A DNA stretch of 39,471 nucleotides from CAYVGO01 sp964450725. GTDB lineage: Bacteria; Bacteroidota; Bacteroidia; Bacteroidales; UBA932. Location: the NCBI GenBank assembly GCA_964450725.1, contig CAYVGO010000017.1, positions 1-39,471 on the forward strand, read 5' to 3'. The translations under genes were made by a program, and so were the position numbers. Shown in pieces: positions 7,077 to 16,258 of the stretch (position 1 is the first letter of the stretch; every line of letters begins with the position of its first letter). A model generated the notes under the pieces. It saw only the letters and a program-made list of their open reading frames with translations, was not told where the DNA came from and ran no database searches.

Positions 7077-9176
7077 TTACTCAGTTGACAAAATAGTAAA
7101 TGTCGTACGGCGGTTCATTCTGTGCTCTTCTTCGGTTTGTGCATTGGGTACAAGTAATCGGTGAGCACCATATCCGACCCATTTTAAACGACTTTGTTCA
7201 ATACCCATATCCAACAAATATTCTACGACGGCCTTTGCTCGAAGTTCAGATAAATTACGGTTATAAACATCATTTCCGCGAGTGTCTGTGTGAGAACCGA
7301 TTTCAATCACATAGGTAGGATTGTCTTGTAAAAAGTCAATCAATTTTTCCAATTCTTTTTCCAATACAGGTGTAACTTCCCATTTGTCGAAATCGTAAGT
7401 TAAGCCTCCGATTTTGTCTAACCTATATTCTTTATTTAATTCTAAAGGTTCTAATTCTAATTTTTCGCCCCAAACACTGTGTTGTTTTTTACCTTTACTG
7501 TCTACTTCGTTCTGAGAAACAAAAATATAGTTTGAAGAAGATGCGTGCAAAGTGTAAACATATCCTATTGGTACTTCAAATACAAAGGTTCCGTCAGCAT
7601 TTGAAAAACGTGTTTCTACAGTGTTTAAAGTATTATTACGTATGCTTACTTTGATTTTTGGTAAAGTTTTTTGTACGGTACGGTCAACAGTTAATCCTAC
7701 AATCCAAAATAAATCTTTACCGGTTCTTTTCTCTTGCTCATTTGTCGTTGTGTCTCCCGTATTTTCAACATTGGGAATTATATTGGTTGTACTGTCCAGA
7801 TTTGCGATGATTGTGCTATCTTGTGAAGGTTTGATGCTGTCTTGGCTTGGAGGTGTAATTGGTAAACTGTCTCTTGGAATCAGTGGTTTAGGTTCTGCAA
7901 AAGAGTAAATATCATCACCTCCTTGCCCGCCTTTACGGTTAGAGGAGAAAAATCCTCTTGTATCTCCGGATAAAAAACAGAATGCAAAATCGTCTGCATG
8001 GCTGTTAATTGGAGATTTGAGATTGACGGGTTTCGACCATTTGTTTTCTTTGCCGGAGGTTTTAAAAATATCTAACCCGCCCATGCCAATATGTCCGTCA
8101 GAAGAAAAATATAATGTACCGTTTTCTGCCAGAAACGGAAACACTTCATCGCCTGTTGTATTGACAGTTTTTCCTAAGTTGATGGGCTCACTCCATTTTC
8201 CGTCTGCCTGCAATTTACAATACCAAAGGTCAAATCCGCCATATCCTCCATCCTTATCAGAAGAAAAATAGAGTACATCTCCTTTTTTGTTTAACGTCGG
8301 ATATGCTACAGAGTATTCTTGAGGTTTATTGTATTGAAATGGTGTAACTTTTTGCATTCCGTAATTTTGAATACTGAAAATCTCCAAGTTGGCCGTTCTG
8401 TAGTTTACTTTTTCCCTTCCTAAGTTTGATTTTTGTGTTAGTGCTTTTTTTGATGTTCGAGTAACATAAATCAAAGAATCATTTTTTGTAAAACAAATCG
8501 GTCCTGTATGAATATGTTCTGCATTGATGGGATTATCGGCAAAAAAAGGAAAATCCCATTGGTCATCTTTGTAATCGGTAACAAAAACTCCTGAGTAAGT
8601 TCCTAATTTCAAAGAGGTTGCATCTTCAGAGCAATCCGGCTGGTCATCAATGCGGTCAGAAATAAAATATAGATTTTTGCTGTCCATGACAGCGCCCCAT
8701 TCTGAGTAACAAGAATTAAGTTGTCGTTCGTTAGCAATTCTGTAAGGTGAGCGTTGCCTTCTCCAAAGTAATGCACTATCGCAAGATTTCTGGAGAAGTT
8801 GGGCGTAAGGAGTCATTTTTGTTTTGTTGGCAAATTGTCGTAATGTTTCTTTGGCTTCATCATATTTCCCATTTGCCACTTGCATTTCAGCGACATCTAA
8901 GTAAGTTTCTAAAGTAGCTTCATCTGAATAAAGAATTTGGGTAAATAATTCTTCAGCACGTGTATAATCTTTGATTCTTTTATAGCAAAATGCCAATCCT
9001 TGTAGAGAATAATTACTTTTTGTTTTATCATAATCTTTCTGATATAAATCAATGGCTAAATGATATTCATATTTTGTTTCCCATTCTAATGCTTTTTTTT
9101 GTAATCGTGTAGTTTGCCCATAAAGCACAATCGACGTTAAGCATAAGAGTAAAATTAATATGGTTGTTTTATTCAT
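7077..9176 (-). CDS. PorE-like OmpA family protein (TPR, beta-propeller, CarboxypepD-reg, OmpA)
   Basis: The 699-residue protein has a Sec signal (MNKTTILILLLCLTSIVLYGQ). TPRs follow at about 25-130, then PD40/WD40-like propeller blades (about 150-430; YFSSDKDGGYGGFDLWY, YFSSDGHIGMGGLDIF, FFSSNRKGGQGGDDIY). A Ser/Pro/Asp-rich linker (about 430-485), a carboxypeptidase-regulatory-like sandwich (about 490-560) and a C-terminal OmpA peptidoglycan-binding domain (GSHTDTRGND...NLSELRAKAVVEYL) complete it. This order is that of PorE of the Porphyromonas type IX system, which anchors secretion components to peptidoglycan. Because it follows a type B sorted adhesin and lies near a PorP/SprF gene, it may be a dedicated paralogue that tethers that adhesin complex, not the core PorE. 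A promoter box and hairpin separate it from the adhesin gene. Confidence 0.88.
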   Translation of the reverse strand: MNKTTILILLLCLTSIVLYGQTTRLQKKALEWETKYEYHLAIDLYQKDYDKTKSNYSLQGLAFCYKRIKDYTRAEELFTQILYSDEATLETYLDVAEMQVANGKYDEAKETLRQFANKTKMTPYAQLLQKSCDSALLWRRQRSPYRIANERQLNSCYSEWGAVMDSKNLYFISDRIDDQPDCSEDATSLKLGTYSGVFVTDYKDDQWDFPFFADNPINAEHIHTGPICFTKNDSLIYVTRTSKKALTQKSNLGREKVNYRTANLEIFSIQNYGMQKVTPFQYNKPQEYSVAYPTLNKKGDVLYFSSDKDGGYGGFDLWYCKLQADGKWSEPINLGKTVNTTGDEVFPFLAENGTLYFSSDGHIGMGGLDIFKTSGKENKWSKPVNLKSPINSHADDFAFCFLSGDTRGFFSSNRKGGQGGDDIYSFAEPKPLIPRDSLPITPPSQDSIKPSQDSTIIANLDSTTNIIPNVENTGDTTTNEQEKRTGKDLFWIVGLTVDRTVQKTLPKIKVSIRNNTLNTVETRFSNADGTFVFEVPIGYVYTLHASSSNYIFVSQNEVDSKGKKQHSVWGEKLELEPLELNKEYRLDKIGGLTYDFDKWEVTPVLEKELEKLIDFLQDNPTYVIEIGSHTDTRGNDVYNRNLSELRAKAVVEYLLDMGIEQSRLKWVGYGAHRLLVPNAQTEEEHRMNRRTTFTILSTE

Positions 9177-9199
9177 ACGTAAAGTGGTTAAGATATTTT

Positions 9200-9207
9200 C
9201 AAATATA
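9200..9207 (-). promoter_or_regulatory. Bacteroides-type -7 box for the PorE-like gene
   Basis: The minus strand reads TATATTTG (TAnnTTTG), 23 bases before the ATG. It directly follows the 3' arm of the hairpin at 9208-9248, so terminator and promoter abut. No -33 TTTG was found. Confidence 0.4.
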
Positions 9208-9248
9208 AACGGCTGTCATTACGGAATTGACCCGCAATGGCAGCCGTT
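9208..9248 (-). terminator. Hairpin after the adhesin gene
   Basis: AACGGCTGTCATT (9208-9220) pairs with AATGGCAGCCGTT (9236-9248), a 13-bp stem with one G-U-type mismatch and a 15-nt loop, beginning four bases after the adhesin stop. The sequence after it on the minus strand (TATATTTG) is only moderately T-rich, so termination may be partial and allow read-through into the PorE-like gene. Confidence 0.55.
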
Positions 9249-9252
9249 GATA

Positions 9253-12200
9253 TTATTTTTTCAACTGTATAAATCCTTTTCTTTCAACCCAAGAACCGGT
9301 AATGTTAATTCTTAAGTGATAAAAATAAGTATCATTTTTCAAATTTCCACCTGACCAATCATTGTTATAAGGTTTGGCATAAAATACTTCACTTCCGTAT
9401 CGGTTAAATATTACAATTTCATTGTCAGAATATCTTGGGTCTTCAAGTTCTCTAATTACAAATTTATCATTTTTACCGTCACCGTTGGGTGTGAAAATTT
9501 GCATGATGTTCCAGCGTTGTAACCCCGATATGGCGTAAACCGTGACTGTACTGCGATTGTTTAATTTATTTTTCTCTCGTTCAGCATACGCAGAGTTGCT
9601 GAAAATTACAGCAGAATTAACATATTTTCCCGTATCTCTGACAGTAACCGTTAATTCTAATGTCTGTTCTTCAAAAGTCCCAAGGTCAGGAATGTTCCAT
9701 TGAACAATATTATTATTTACGGTAACGTTTCCTTTATATTGAATTGTATTTTTAAATATCATGTTATTGGGGAGTGTATCTGTAACTACAATGTTATCTA
9801 AAATATCTGTACCGGTATTTTGTACAGTAATAGTATAGGTAAAAGGTACATTGTCATCAGATTGTACCATAGTGTCAATAACGGTTTTTACAACGCTTAA
9901 GTCATAAGGCGGTACAATAATTTGTACTTCATCAAAAGCATTTTGTTCTTTTCCGTCATTGGTTACGGCTAAATAATCTACCAAAATATTTTCTCCCTCG
10001 CCATCTCCTTGTACATCTAAAGTCAAAACTTGTTCTCCATTTGCCGGTACTTCTGAGATATTCCACAGCAAACTGCCATCGGTTTTGTTGATAAAAAGTC
10101 CGGGGATTGCCGGAGTTTCACTTTCATTCGGATAAAGTAATTGTGTCGGAAGTTGAGACGTTACCCGCACATTCTTAGCAGGATAAGTACCGTTATTTTT
10201 TATGGTGTAAGTGGTCGTAAATTTCTCTCCGATGATAAATCTCTTAGGATTTTGAATGGCCAGTTCAGTGATTAACTCAACTCCAGATTGAACATAAGAC
10301 TGATGTTTTACTTGACGCTCACATCCTATCGGGTCAACAACACTTGCTGTATTCATCACTGTTCCCGAACGAATGGCTTCTGTGGTAAATGAAAAAGTTG
10401 CAAAGCCATTGTTTACTAATCCGTCATTATTCCATGTAATGGTTCGTGCATTTTCGTCAAAAATTCCTTCAGGAGTAATATTCTGCGGAGTAAATCCTTC
10501 GGGTAAAATATCTTTTACGGTGTATGCTGCTGAAGGCTTCCGACCTTTATTTTCAACCTTCAAAAGATAAGATGCAATCTCTCCTTGGTTGTAGGTTGGC
10601 TTGTCTGATGTTTTTTCAATCCATAAATCAATATCATTAACGATAGAAAATGTACAAGTATCAGTGTTATTAGAAAGGTTCGGGTCAAGGTCGGTGGTTG
10701 TAACCCATGCTCTGTTGATAGCATCTATAGAGCATGTAATTTGGTCAGATTGAGGATAACTTAAATTAAAAGTAATGGTATAGGGCAAACTTGTAATTGT
10801 TCCTAAATTCCATTTTAAAATTGACCGATTTCCATACATGGTTGAGGTTGCAGAAGGACTTGAATTTATTACAGTGAAATTTGCCGGTAAAGTGTCAATA
10901 ACAGTTACATTTTTTGCCGGATCTGTTCCTCTGTTTTCAATTTTAATGGTGATAGGGATTGAAATATCGTTGGCTGTACCATCTTCCTTTAACCAATAAG
11001 TACGGGGTTGTGTGGTTGATTTGGTGAGTTTTAAATCTACAGGTGGTGTAGTAAATAATACTCTGATGCTTGCCGTATTATTATCAAGATATTCATCTTT
11101 TTGATTTTCTACCATTACGGTTACTGTTGCTTCGTCGACCTCTTTGGCTCGACAAATTAATGTTAACACTTTACTTTCTCCAATATTTAATCTGTTGATT
11201 CTCCATTCAAGTTTTCCCAAGGGTTCAATGAAAGCATTTTCACTGTCAGAAATATAAGTTAGTCCGTCGGGTAACTCCATTTTTACATTACCATTGGTAA
11301 TTCTTGCACTATAATTGGTTACCGTGATGGTATATGTAATCAATTCTCCTTGCATGGCAGGTTTTGGAGTTGCGTCAATTGTAATACCGAGATCAAAACC
11401 GTCAACAATTTTCAAAATGCATTGTGATACAGGATACTCAATATTTTGCTCCATTTCTAATTTTACGCGATTAATGACCGTTTCAGCAACCTCTAATGCT
11501 CTGACTTCAATTTTGAAACTGTCCACCATTTGTGATCTTAAAATGGGTAATTTATAGGTAACTACTCGGCTTGCCGCATCCCAAGTAAAGGTTACATTTT
11601 CATTGTATAATGTTTTTCCTACATATGCCAATTGCGGTGGCAAAGTATCTCGCACAACAATATTTTTACCCTCCTCTTTTCCTCTGTTTCCTAATTTTAT
11701 GGTATACATAAATTGGTCATCAACATTATACAGTGACCGTTGTACGGTTTTGTGTATATAAGGATTTAAGGCATTGGGAACAATCACAGTAGCGGAAGAT
11801 ACATTGTCGGTCATGTTTTCTACAATAGGAGTTGTACCTTCAATAAATCCTCTGACGTGTGCTTTATTAATCCATGTTCCACTCATAATTCCTTGTACAG
11901 AGAAAATGACGGTGGCAGTTCCGTCTTTGGGTATCGCCGGCAACTTCCATGTAATAATATCTCCATTACCATTGTTTGCATTGGTACTTCCTAAGGTTCC
12001 TGTTCCTGCTGCTGTTAAGAAAATTGTACCGCGAGGCAAAGTATCAATAATCGTAGCATTTGAGATGTCTTTGAGTCCTGTATTAGTCACGGTAATAGTA
12101 TAATTAAAGGCTTGTCCTATAGAGTCACACTTACCTTCTTCTATAGAGGTTAGGTTTAATACTTTTTTTATTGTAAGATTATACTCTGAATTAATCGGTA

Positions 12201-14205
12201 TCGGCGGAGCAATACTGTAATTATCAGATTTAAGTATAGGTAATTCTTTGTAATAGGTTGCATCACTTGATACTATTGCTGAATTATAGGTCTCGGCAGC
12301 AACTTTGCTTTTTACTTTACAAGTAATCGTAAAAGTTACACTCCTTTCAGGGGCAATGGTACCTAAATCAAATCGATATACATTTGGACTTATTTCAGTA
12401 TGATTTCTACTTGCATTTTGGAATATGAGCATATTGCGAATGGTGTCCAACACAAAAACATTTTCTATTGGTCTAACTCCAATATTACTCACTGTAATTT
12501 TATAGGAAATTTCGTCATTTTCATTTAATGAAGCAGGAATGGGATTGGTATTGATGGTTTTTTGAATGGATAAATTATAATCTGACGTTACATTGACAGC
12601 AACATAACTTGACGCACATTTTCGAGGAGTGTCATCATTACATATTGTATATTTAAAAGTATCTCGTCCTCCAAAATCAGGGTTAGGTTGATAGGTAAAT
12701 GTGAAATTACCATCGCTTCCATTCACTGTAACTTGCCCGTTTTGAGGTTGTTCTACATCTACAACTACAACCCCTGTACCACATTGCAAATCATTCCGTA
12801 AAAATCTGATCGGATTTGTAGGATTGCCAATCGTAGTTTTTGCAGTATCGGGATTTGCCAATAACCATGGGCCAACAATTAATTTATAATAATAATTGGT
12901 TTGGGTATTGAGTGGAGCCGGTGTATATTTAAAGTTCCATCGTGTACGACGATATAAATCCCCTTTGTGATTTTCATGGTCAGTATAGTACCATTGGGTT
13001 AAACTTGAACAGTTGGGGTCAGGCATTCCGCTGTAATCACCCTCAGAGTTTGCCGGATCAGGGGTTGTATTACACCAATCAGCATATCCGGGATAATTAG
13101 GAGAACACTCCCATGGAAACAATGGTTCTGGACAAGTTTGAGCACCCAAAGCATTGTGATTTCCTGTAGGTAACTGAATAGTATCTTTTACAGGAGGATC
13201 AACTCTCAGGTCAAGAACTTCCAAATAAGGTTGTAAATAATATACCGTACAAGAATTACTGTCAATGTGGGTAATTTGAATACCATCTTCTACAGGCCCT
13301 CTGATCCTTGGAGGATAATGTTTTTCTACCAGAACATTCAATTCAAGTCTTGTTTCATTGGAACATTCATCTTTATAGGTATATTGATATCTGTAAGGAG
13401 TATTAGTTGCCACAAGTTTTCCATTGGTATTAGGAAATCCCGTATTACTATTAAATGTTTTATTGCCTGACAGTTCTTCTAATTTGAAATCTGTGTAACC
13501 CTCTATTTGTGGTTCCCCCCAAGTACGGTCAAAATAATACTGTCTGTTAAAGTCTTTAAAGATTACAGGGTTTTCAGGGAAATTTCGGATAATTTGTGGA
13601 GGCTTATTGTCAAACCGTAATGAAGGAGTGATAGAGATTGTGTTATCAGCCTCAACTACAGGTGATTGATGAAAATATTGTAAAGTTACATCAAAGTTGT
13701 AGGAAGAATTGTCATTAAATTCTATAGGCGGTGTAGGATTAGGAAGAGTTGGTGGATTTCCATTTTCTAAAGGTATTTGAAAGTACCCGCTGACAACTAA
13801 AGTTGCAGTAACTCCTTTTGGTAAATTTTTAATTTTCCAAAGCCCCGTACCCTGATCATACTCACCCGTTCCCACATTTACTTGGGTATAGTTTCTATAT
13901 ATAATTCTGCCAGATAATTGGGCTTTAACAGCAACGCTGTCTACATCATTATTGGATTTATTTTCAATATAAACAATTAAAGAAAATTCCTGAGAACTTC
14001 GATTTCCTTCAATCCAACATTGTGAAGAATAGGTGTGATAGGCTCCAAAAGTATAATTTCCTGATACAATTGGATTTCCTGTAGCCCGTGTTTGATTTTG
14101 TAAAAGGCCCGCAGCCCGTAGTTGTTTCTCAACAATACCTCCGGTTTGTCCGGCAACAGAAAGTCCGACAATAAAAAACACAAATAGAAAAATTATTTTT
14201 TGCAT
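9253..14205 (-). CDS. Giant DUF11-repeat surface adhesin with T9SS type B sorting domain
   Basis: The 1650-residue protein has a Sec signal (MQKIIFLFVFFIVGLSVAGQ). A unique N-terminal region includes a Cys/Trp/Pro-rich part at about 310-400 (TCPEPLFPWECSPNYPGYADW). A cadherin-like Big_9-type domain lies at about 470-537 (PDFGGRDTFKYTICNDD). At least eight DUF11 beta-sandwich repeats fill about 540-1565, each with a Y-T-I-T-V-x-N-x-G strand and a D-T-L-P turn. The last ~75 residues (IFTPNGDGKNDKFVI ... GNLKNDTYFYHL) are the gliding-associated C-terminal domain, the type B sorting signal of the type IX system. Such proteins cross the outer membrane through T9SS and associate with a PorP/SprF partner; one is encoded at 15221-16189. 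Likely a filamentous adhesin or SprB-like surface protein. The repeats are diverged, so assembly collapse is less likely. Confidence 0.9.
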   Translation of the reverse strand: MQKIIFLFVFFIVGLSVAGQTGGIVEKQLRAAGLLQNQTRATGNPIVSGNYTFGAYHTYSSQCWIEGNRSSQEFSLIVYIENKSNNDVDSVAVKAQLSGRIIYRNYTQVNVGTGEYDQGTGLWKIKNLPKGVTATLVVSGYFQIPLENGNPPTLPNPTPPIEFNDNSSYNFDVTLQYFHQSPVVEADNTISITPSLRFDNKPPQIIRNFPENPVIFKDFNRQYYFDRTWGEPQIEGYTDFKLEELSGNKTFNSNTGFPNTNGKLVATNTPYRYQYTYKDECSNETRLELNVLVEKHYPPRIRGPVEDGIQITHIDSNSCTVYYLQPYLEVLDLRVDPPVKDTIQLPTGNHNALGAQTCPEPLFPWECSPNYPGYADWCNTTPDPANSEGDYSGMPDPNCSSLTQWYYTDHENHKGDLYRRTRWNFKYTPAPLNTQTNYYYKLIVGPWLLANPDTAKTTIGNPTNPIRFLRNDLQCGTGVVVVDVEQPQNGQVTVNGSDGNFTFTYQPNPDFGGRDTFKYTICNDDTPRKCASSYVAVNVTSDYNLSIQKTINTNPIPASLNENDEISYKITVSNIGVRPIENVFVLDTIRNMLIFQNASRNHTEISPNVYRFDLGTIAPERSVTFTITCKVKSKVAAETYNSAIVSSDATYYKELPILKSDNYSIAPPIPINSEYNLTIKKVLNLTSIEEGKCDSIGQAFNYTITVTNTGLKDISNATIIDTLPRGTIFLTAAGTGTLGSTNANNGNGDIITWKLPAIPKDGTATVIFSVQGIMSGTWINKAHVRGFIEGTTPIVENMTDNVSSATVIVPNALNPYIHKTVQRSLYNVDDQFMYTIKLGNRGKEEGKNIVVRDTLPPQLAYVGKTLYNENVTFTWDAASRVVTYKLPILRSQMVDSFKIEVRALEVAETVINRVKLEMEQNIEYPVSQCILKIVDGFDLGITIDATPKPAMQGELITYTITVTNYSARITNGNVKMELPDGLTYISDSENAFIEPLGKLEWRINRLNIGESKVLTLICRAKEVDEATVTVMVENQKDEYLDNNTASIRVLFTTPPVDLKLTKSTTQPRTYWLKEDGTANDISIPITIKIENRGTDPAKNVTVIDTLPANFTVINSSPSATSTMYGNRSILKWNLGTITSLPYTITFNLSYPQSDQITCSIDAINRAWVTTTDLDPNLSNNTDTCTFSIVNDIDLWIEKTSDKPTYNQGEIASYLLKVENKGRKPSAAYTVKDILPEGFTPQNITPEGIFDENARTITWNNDGLVNNGFATFSFTTEAIRSGTVMNTASVVDPIGCERQVKHQSYVQSGVELITELAIQNPKRFIIGEKFTTTYTIKNNGTYPAKNVRVTSQLPTQLLYPNESETPAIPGLFINKTDGSLLWNISEVPANGEQVLTLDVQGDGEGENILVDYLAVTNDGKEQNAFDEVQIIVPPYDLSVVKTVIDTMVQSDDNVPFTYTITVQNTGTDILDNIVVTDTLPNNMIFKNTIQYKGNVTVNNNIVQWNIPDLGTFEEQTLELTVTVRDTGKYVNSAVIFSNSAYAEREKNKLNNRSTVTVYAISGLQRWNIMQIFTPNGDGKNDKFVIRELEDPRYSDNEIVIFNRYGSEVFYAKPYNNDWSGGNLKNDTYFYHLRINITGSWVERKGFIQLKK

Positions 14206-14244
14206 ATATAATAATTATTTAAAATTTGCATGTCAAGTACATGA

Positions 14245-14454
14245 AAATTTATAGGGTTGATAACTCTAAATTTTGAGGTAATATTAATTTATTGCTAAAN
14301 NNNNNNNNNNNNNNNNNNNNNNNNNNNNNNNNNNNNNNNNNNNNNNNNNNNNNNNNNNNNNNNNNNNNNNNNNNNNNNNNNNNNNNNNNNNNNNNNNNNA
14401 AATTTATAGGGTTGATAACTCTAAATTTTGAGGTAATATTAATTTATTGCTAAA
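14245..14454. repeat. 55-nt exact direct repeat flanking an N gap
   Basis: Positions 14245-14299 and 14400-14454 are identical over 55 bases, with 100 N between them. The two copies end exactly at the gap edges, which is the signature of two contigs that overlap by one assembly k-mer but were joined with a placeholder. Confidence 0.9.
14300..14399. other. Scaffold gap (100 N), probably false
   Basis: Exactly 100 N, the usual placeholder for a gap of unknown size. The identical 55-nt flanks suggest that no sequence is missing and that one flank copy should be removed. Confidence 0.9.
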
Positions 14455-14786
14455 TACAGATGCTATCGAAGTATAAAAACTGAATGCTTCTGTACTTATT
14501 TTCGCATCTTTCAAAGCTTCAAACTTTAGTTAGACATTCTTTATAATTGAAAGATATTCTTCCAATAAATCTATTTTCACTAAGTACAGTTTATCCATGA
14601 TTGATAGGTAACTTTTTATTTTTTTTCTCAGTTTCTTTGTTAAAAATTGAACCTATTCAAAAAATAATTATTAGTACCATTGCAACATGTTGATAATTAA
14701 TTTTTACGATAAATTTATGTAGATAGATTTTATAACATGCTAAAAATTGTGATTTCCCGTTTCTCAACTTTCTATAATCTTTTTTT

Positions 14787-15200
14787 CTACATTATTTCGT
14801 TTAATAATTGTTTAAGTTCTTTCAATCGAGGCTCAATAAATTCCTTATTGTCCTCAAAATATTGTTTTATTTTAGAAATATCTGAAGGATTATCAACTGT
14901 AAGTTTACCGTTTGGTTTTAATCGGATACTTTGTGGATTGAGTATTTCATGAGATAATGAAGCAACAAAAAGAATTGTCAAATCTAAATTACGATGAATT
15001 GGTAGCTCCTCACTTTGTCTACTCCATTTTTCACCTGTATGTCGCCAGACTTTTAGTGAAATTTCTTCATTGTCGTACTGGGCATGACCAATGGACAATG
15101 CTTTTGCATCGGAATTTTTGTCTTCATAAAGTCCATCAATGACATCGTAATCATTGATAGAAATAATTGGTTTGTGCCTTAAATGTTTAGGAGAATTCAT
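14787..15200 (-). CDS. DUF6530 family protein
   Basis: The 137-residue protein starts MNSPKHLRHKPIISINDYDVIDG and carries AKALSIGHAQYDNEEISLKVWRH and a WSRQSEELPIHR block, which I recognise as DUF6530. There is no signal peptide or membrane segment, so it is probably cytoplasmic. It starts 20 bases after the PorP-like gene and is probably co-transcribed with it, although nothing in it suggests secretion. The conserved W-S-R-Q-S-E-E-L-P block could be an active or binding site, but no function is known to me. The C-terminal part (about 95-137) is helical and charged. Confidence 0.65.
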   Translation of the reverse strand: MNSPKHLRHKPIISINDYDVIDGLYEDKNSDAKALSIGHAQYDNEEISLKVWRHTGEKWSRQSEELPIHRNLDLTILFVASLSHEILNPQSIRLKPNGKLTVDNPSDISKIKQYFEDNKEFIEPRLKELKQLLNEIM

Positions 15201-15220
15201 GTTGTAATTGTATTATTAGG

Positions 15221-16189
15221 TTAAAACAATCTCGGACTGCGTTGTCTTTTCAAAAATCGATTAAATGTATATCCTATGGAGACTTCATGACTTCCGTTAC
15301 GAACCAAGGCCGTTCTACCCATAATAAAATCGTAGGCATAACCAATACGTAATTTTTCAATGACATAAACCTGAGCCATGAATGCTAAGCCATGTTGTGA
15401 TTTTAATCCTTTTTCGATGGGAATTCCGAATCGATAGGACATTCCGATAGAAAACCGATCAAAAAATAATGCAGACAAATGTAAATCTGAAATAACAGGT
15501 AATTTGTCAAATGTTTTTTTGACTAAAAGTGCTGGCTTAAGTGTTGAAATGGAATTGATTGGAATATATCCTGATAAAAACAACTGTCCGGTAGGAGTTT
15601 TATAGTCTGAAAAAAAACCACCCATATTAATGACAGATAATCCACCGGCAAAATTCTCCTTATCATAATATAATCCTACTCCGAAATCTGGCACCCATGC
15701 CGGTTGATTTGATAAAATAACATCATCGGTAGGGTCATAGATTAAATTGCCGTTAATGTCCGTCAATTGCATATTAATTGACTTTGATGAAAGTTGAGTT
15801 ATGCCAGCAGAAATTCCAAAGTTTAATCGATCATCAAGTTCATTTAAAATTAATTGGTATGCGTAACTGGCATGAAGGCTGAAAGAATTCTGTAATCCTA
15901 TTTGTTCATAATTTCCGTGTAATCCTATTCCCATTTTTTCATTAGGAAGTAATCCATCAACAGCAAAAGTATAAGTGTTGGGTGCACCTTCAAAGTTCAT
16001 CCACTGAAATCTTGCAAAAACATTGGCATTAATCGCACTTTGATAACCGGCTTGTGCCGGATTAAGAATAATGCCGCTAAACATGTATTTGGAAAGTTGC
16101 GATTCTACTTGAGAATAAGCAGAAAAAAAAGTAAAAAGCGGAATAAGATATATTCCGTAAAGTAAGTTTTTCAATAAGGCTAATTTCAT
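15221..16189 (-). CDS. Type IX secretion membrane protein, PorP/SprF family
   Basis: The 322-residue protein has an N-terminal signal segment ending near AYSQ. The family start follows: QLSKYMFSGIILNPAQAGYQ, with the NPAxAG motif, and then RFQWMNFEGAPNTYTF. The rest is alternating beta-strand sequence ending in HEVSIGYTFNRF, as expected of an outer-membrane barrel. PorP/SprF proteins take type B sorted substrates from the T9SS translocon and hold them at the cell surface. The DUF11 adhesin with a type B domain is the obvious client, although a DUF6530 gene and a spacer lie between them. A hairpin upstream separates the gene from corA. Confidence 0.9.
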   Translation of the reverse strand: MKLALLKNLLYGIYLIPLFTFFSAYSQVESQLSKYMFSGIILNPAQAGYQSAINANVFARFQWMNFEGAPNTYTFAVDGLLPNEKMGIGLHGNYEQIGLQNSFSLHASYAYQLILNELDDRLNFGISAGITQLSSKSINMQLTDINGNLIYDPTDDVILSNQPAWVPDFGVGLYYDKENFAGGLSVINMGGFFSDYKTPTGQLFLSGYIPINSISTLKPALLVKKTFDKLPVISDLHLSALFFDRFSIGMSYRFGIPIEKGLKSQHGLAFMAQVYVIEKLRIGYAYDFIMGRTALVRNGSHEVSIGYTFNRFLKRQRSPRLF

Positions 16190-16203
16190 GATAAGATATT
16201 AAT

Positions 16204-16252
16204 TATGAATGATTAACTATAAATCCAAATGTATGATAGTTGATCGTTCATA
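16204..16252 (-). terminator. Hairpin between corA and the PorP-like gene
   Basis: TATGAATGATTAACTAT (16204-16220) pairs with ATAGTTGATCGTTCATA (16236-16252), a 17-bp stem with two mismatches and a 15-nt loop. It starts seven bases past the corA stop on the minus strand. There is no clear T tract after it, so it may protect an RNA 3' end instead of terminating. Confidence 0.45.
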
Positions 16253-16258
16253 GTTAAA

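Larger units (their letters stand above)
14206..14786. other. Intergenic region with spurious gap
   Basis: This region upstream of the adhesin gene contains the N run and its 55-nt flanking repeat (listed separately), then about 330 AT-rich bases (14455-14786). I see no gene, no TAnnTTTG box and no strong hairpin. If the gap is false, the real spacer is about 426 bases. Confidence 0.5.

Noticed and set aside
14737..14952. Plus-strand open frame of 71 codons near the first gap
   Set aside because: It overlaps the DUF6530 gene on the other strand, is a low-complexity Phe/Ser/Leu frame and has no conserved feature.
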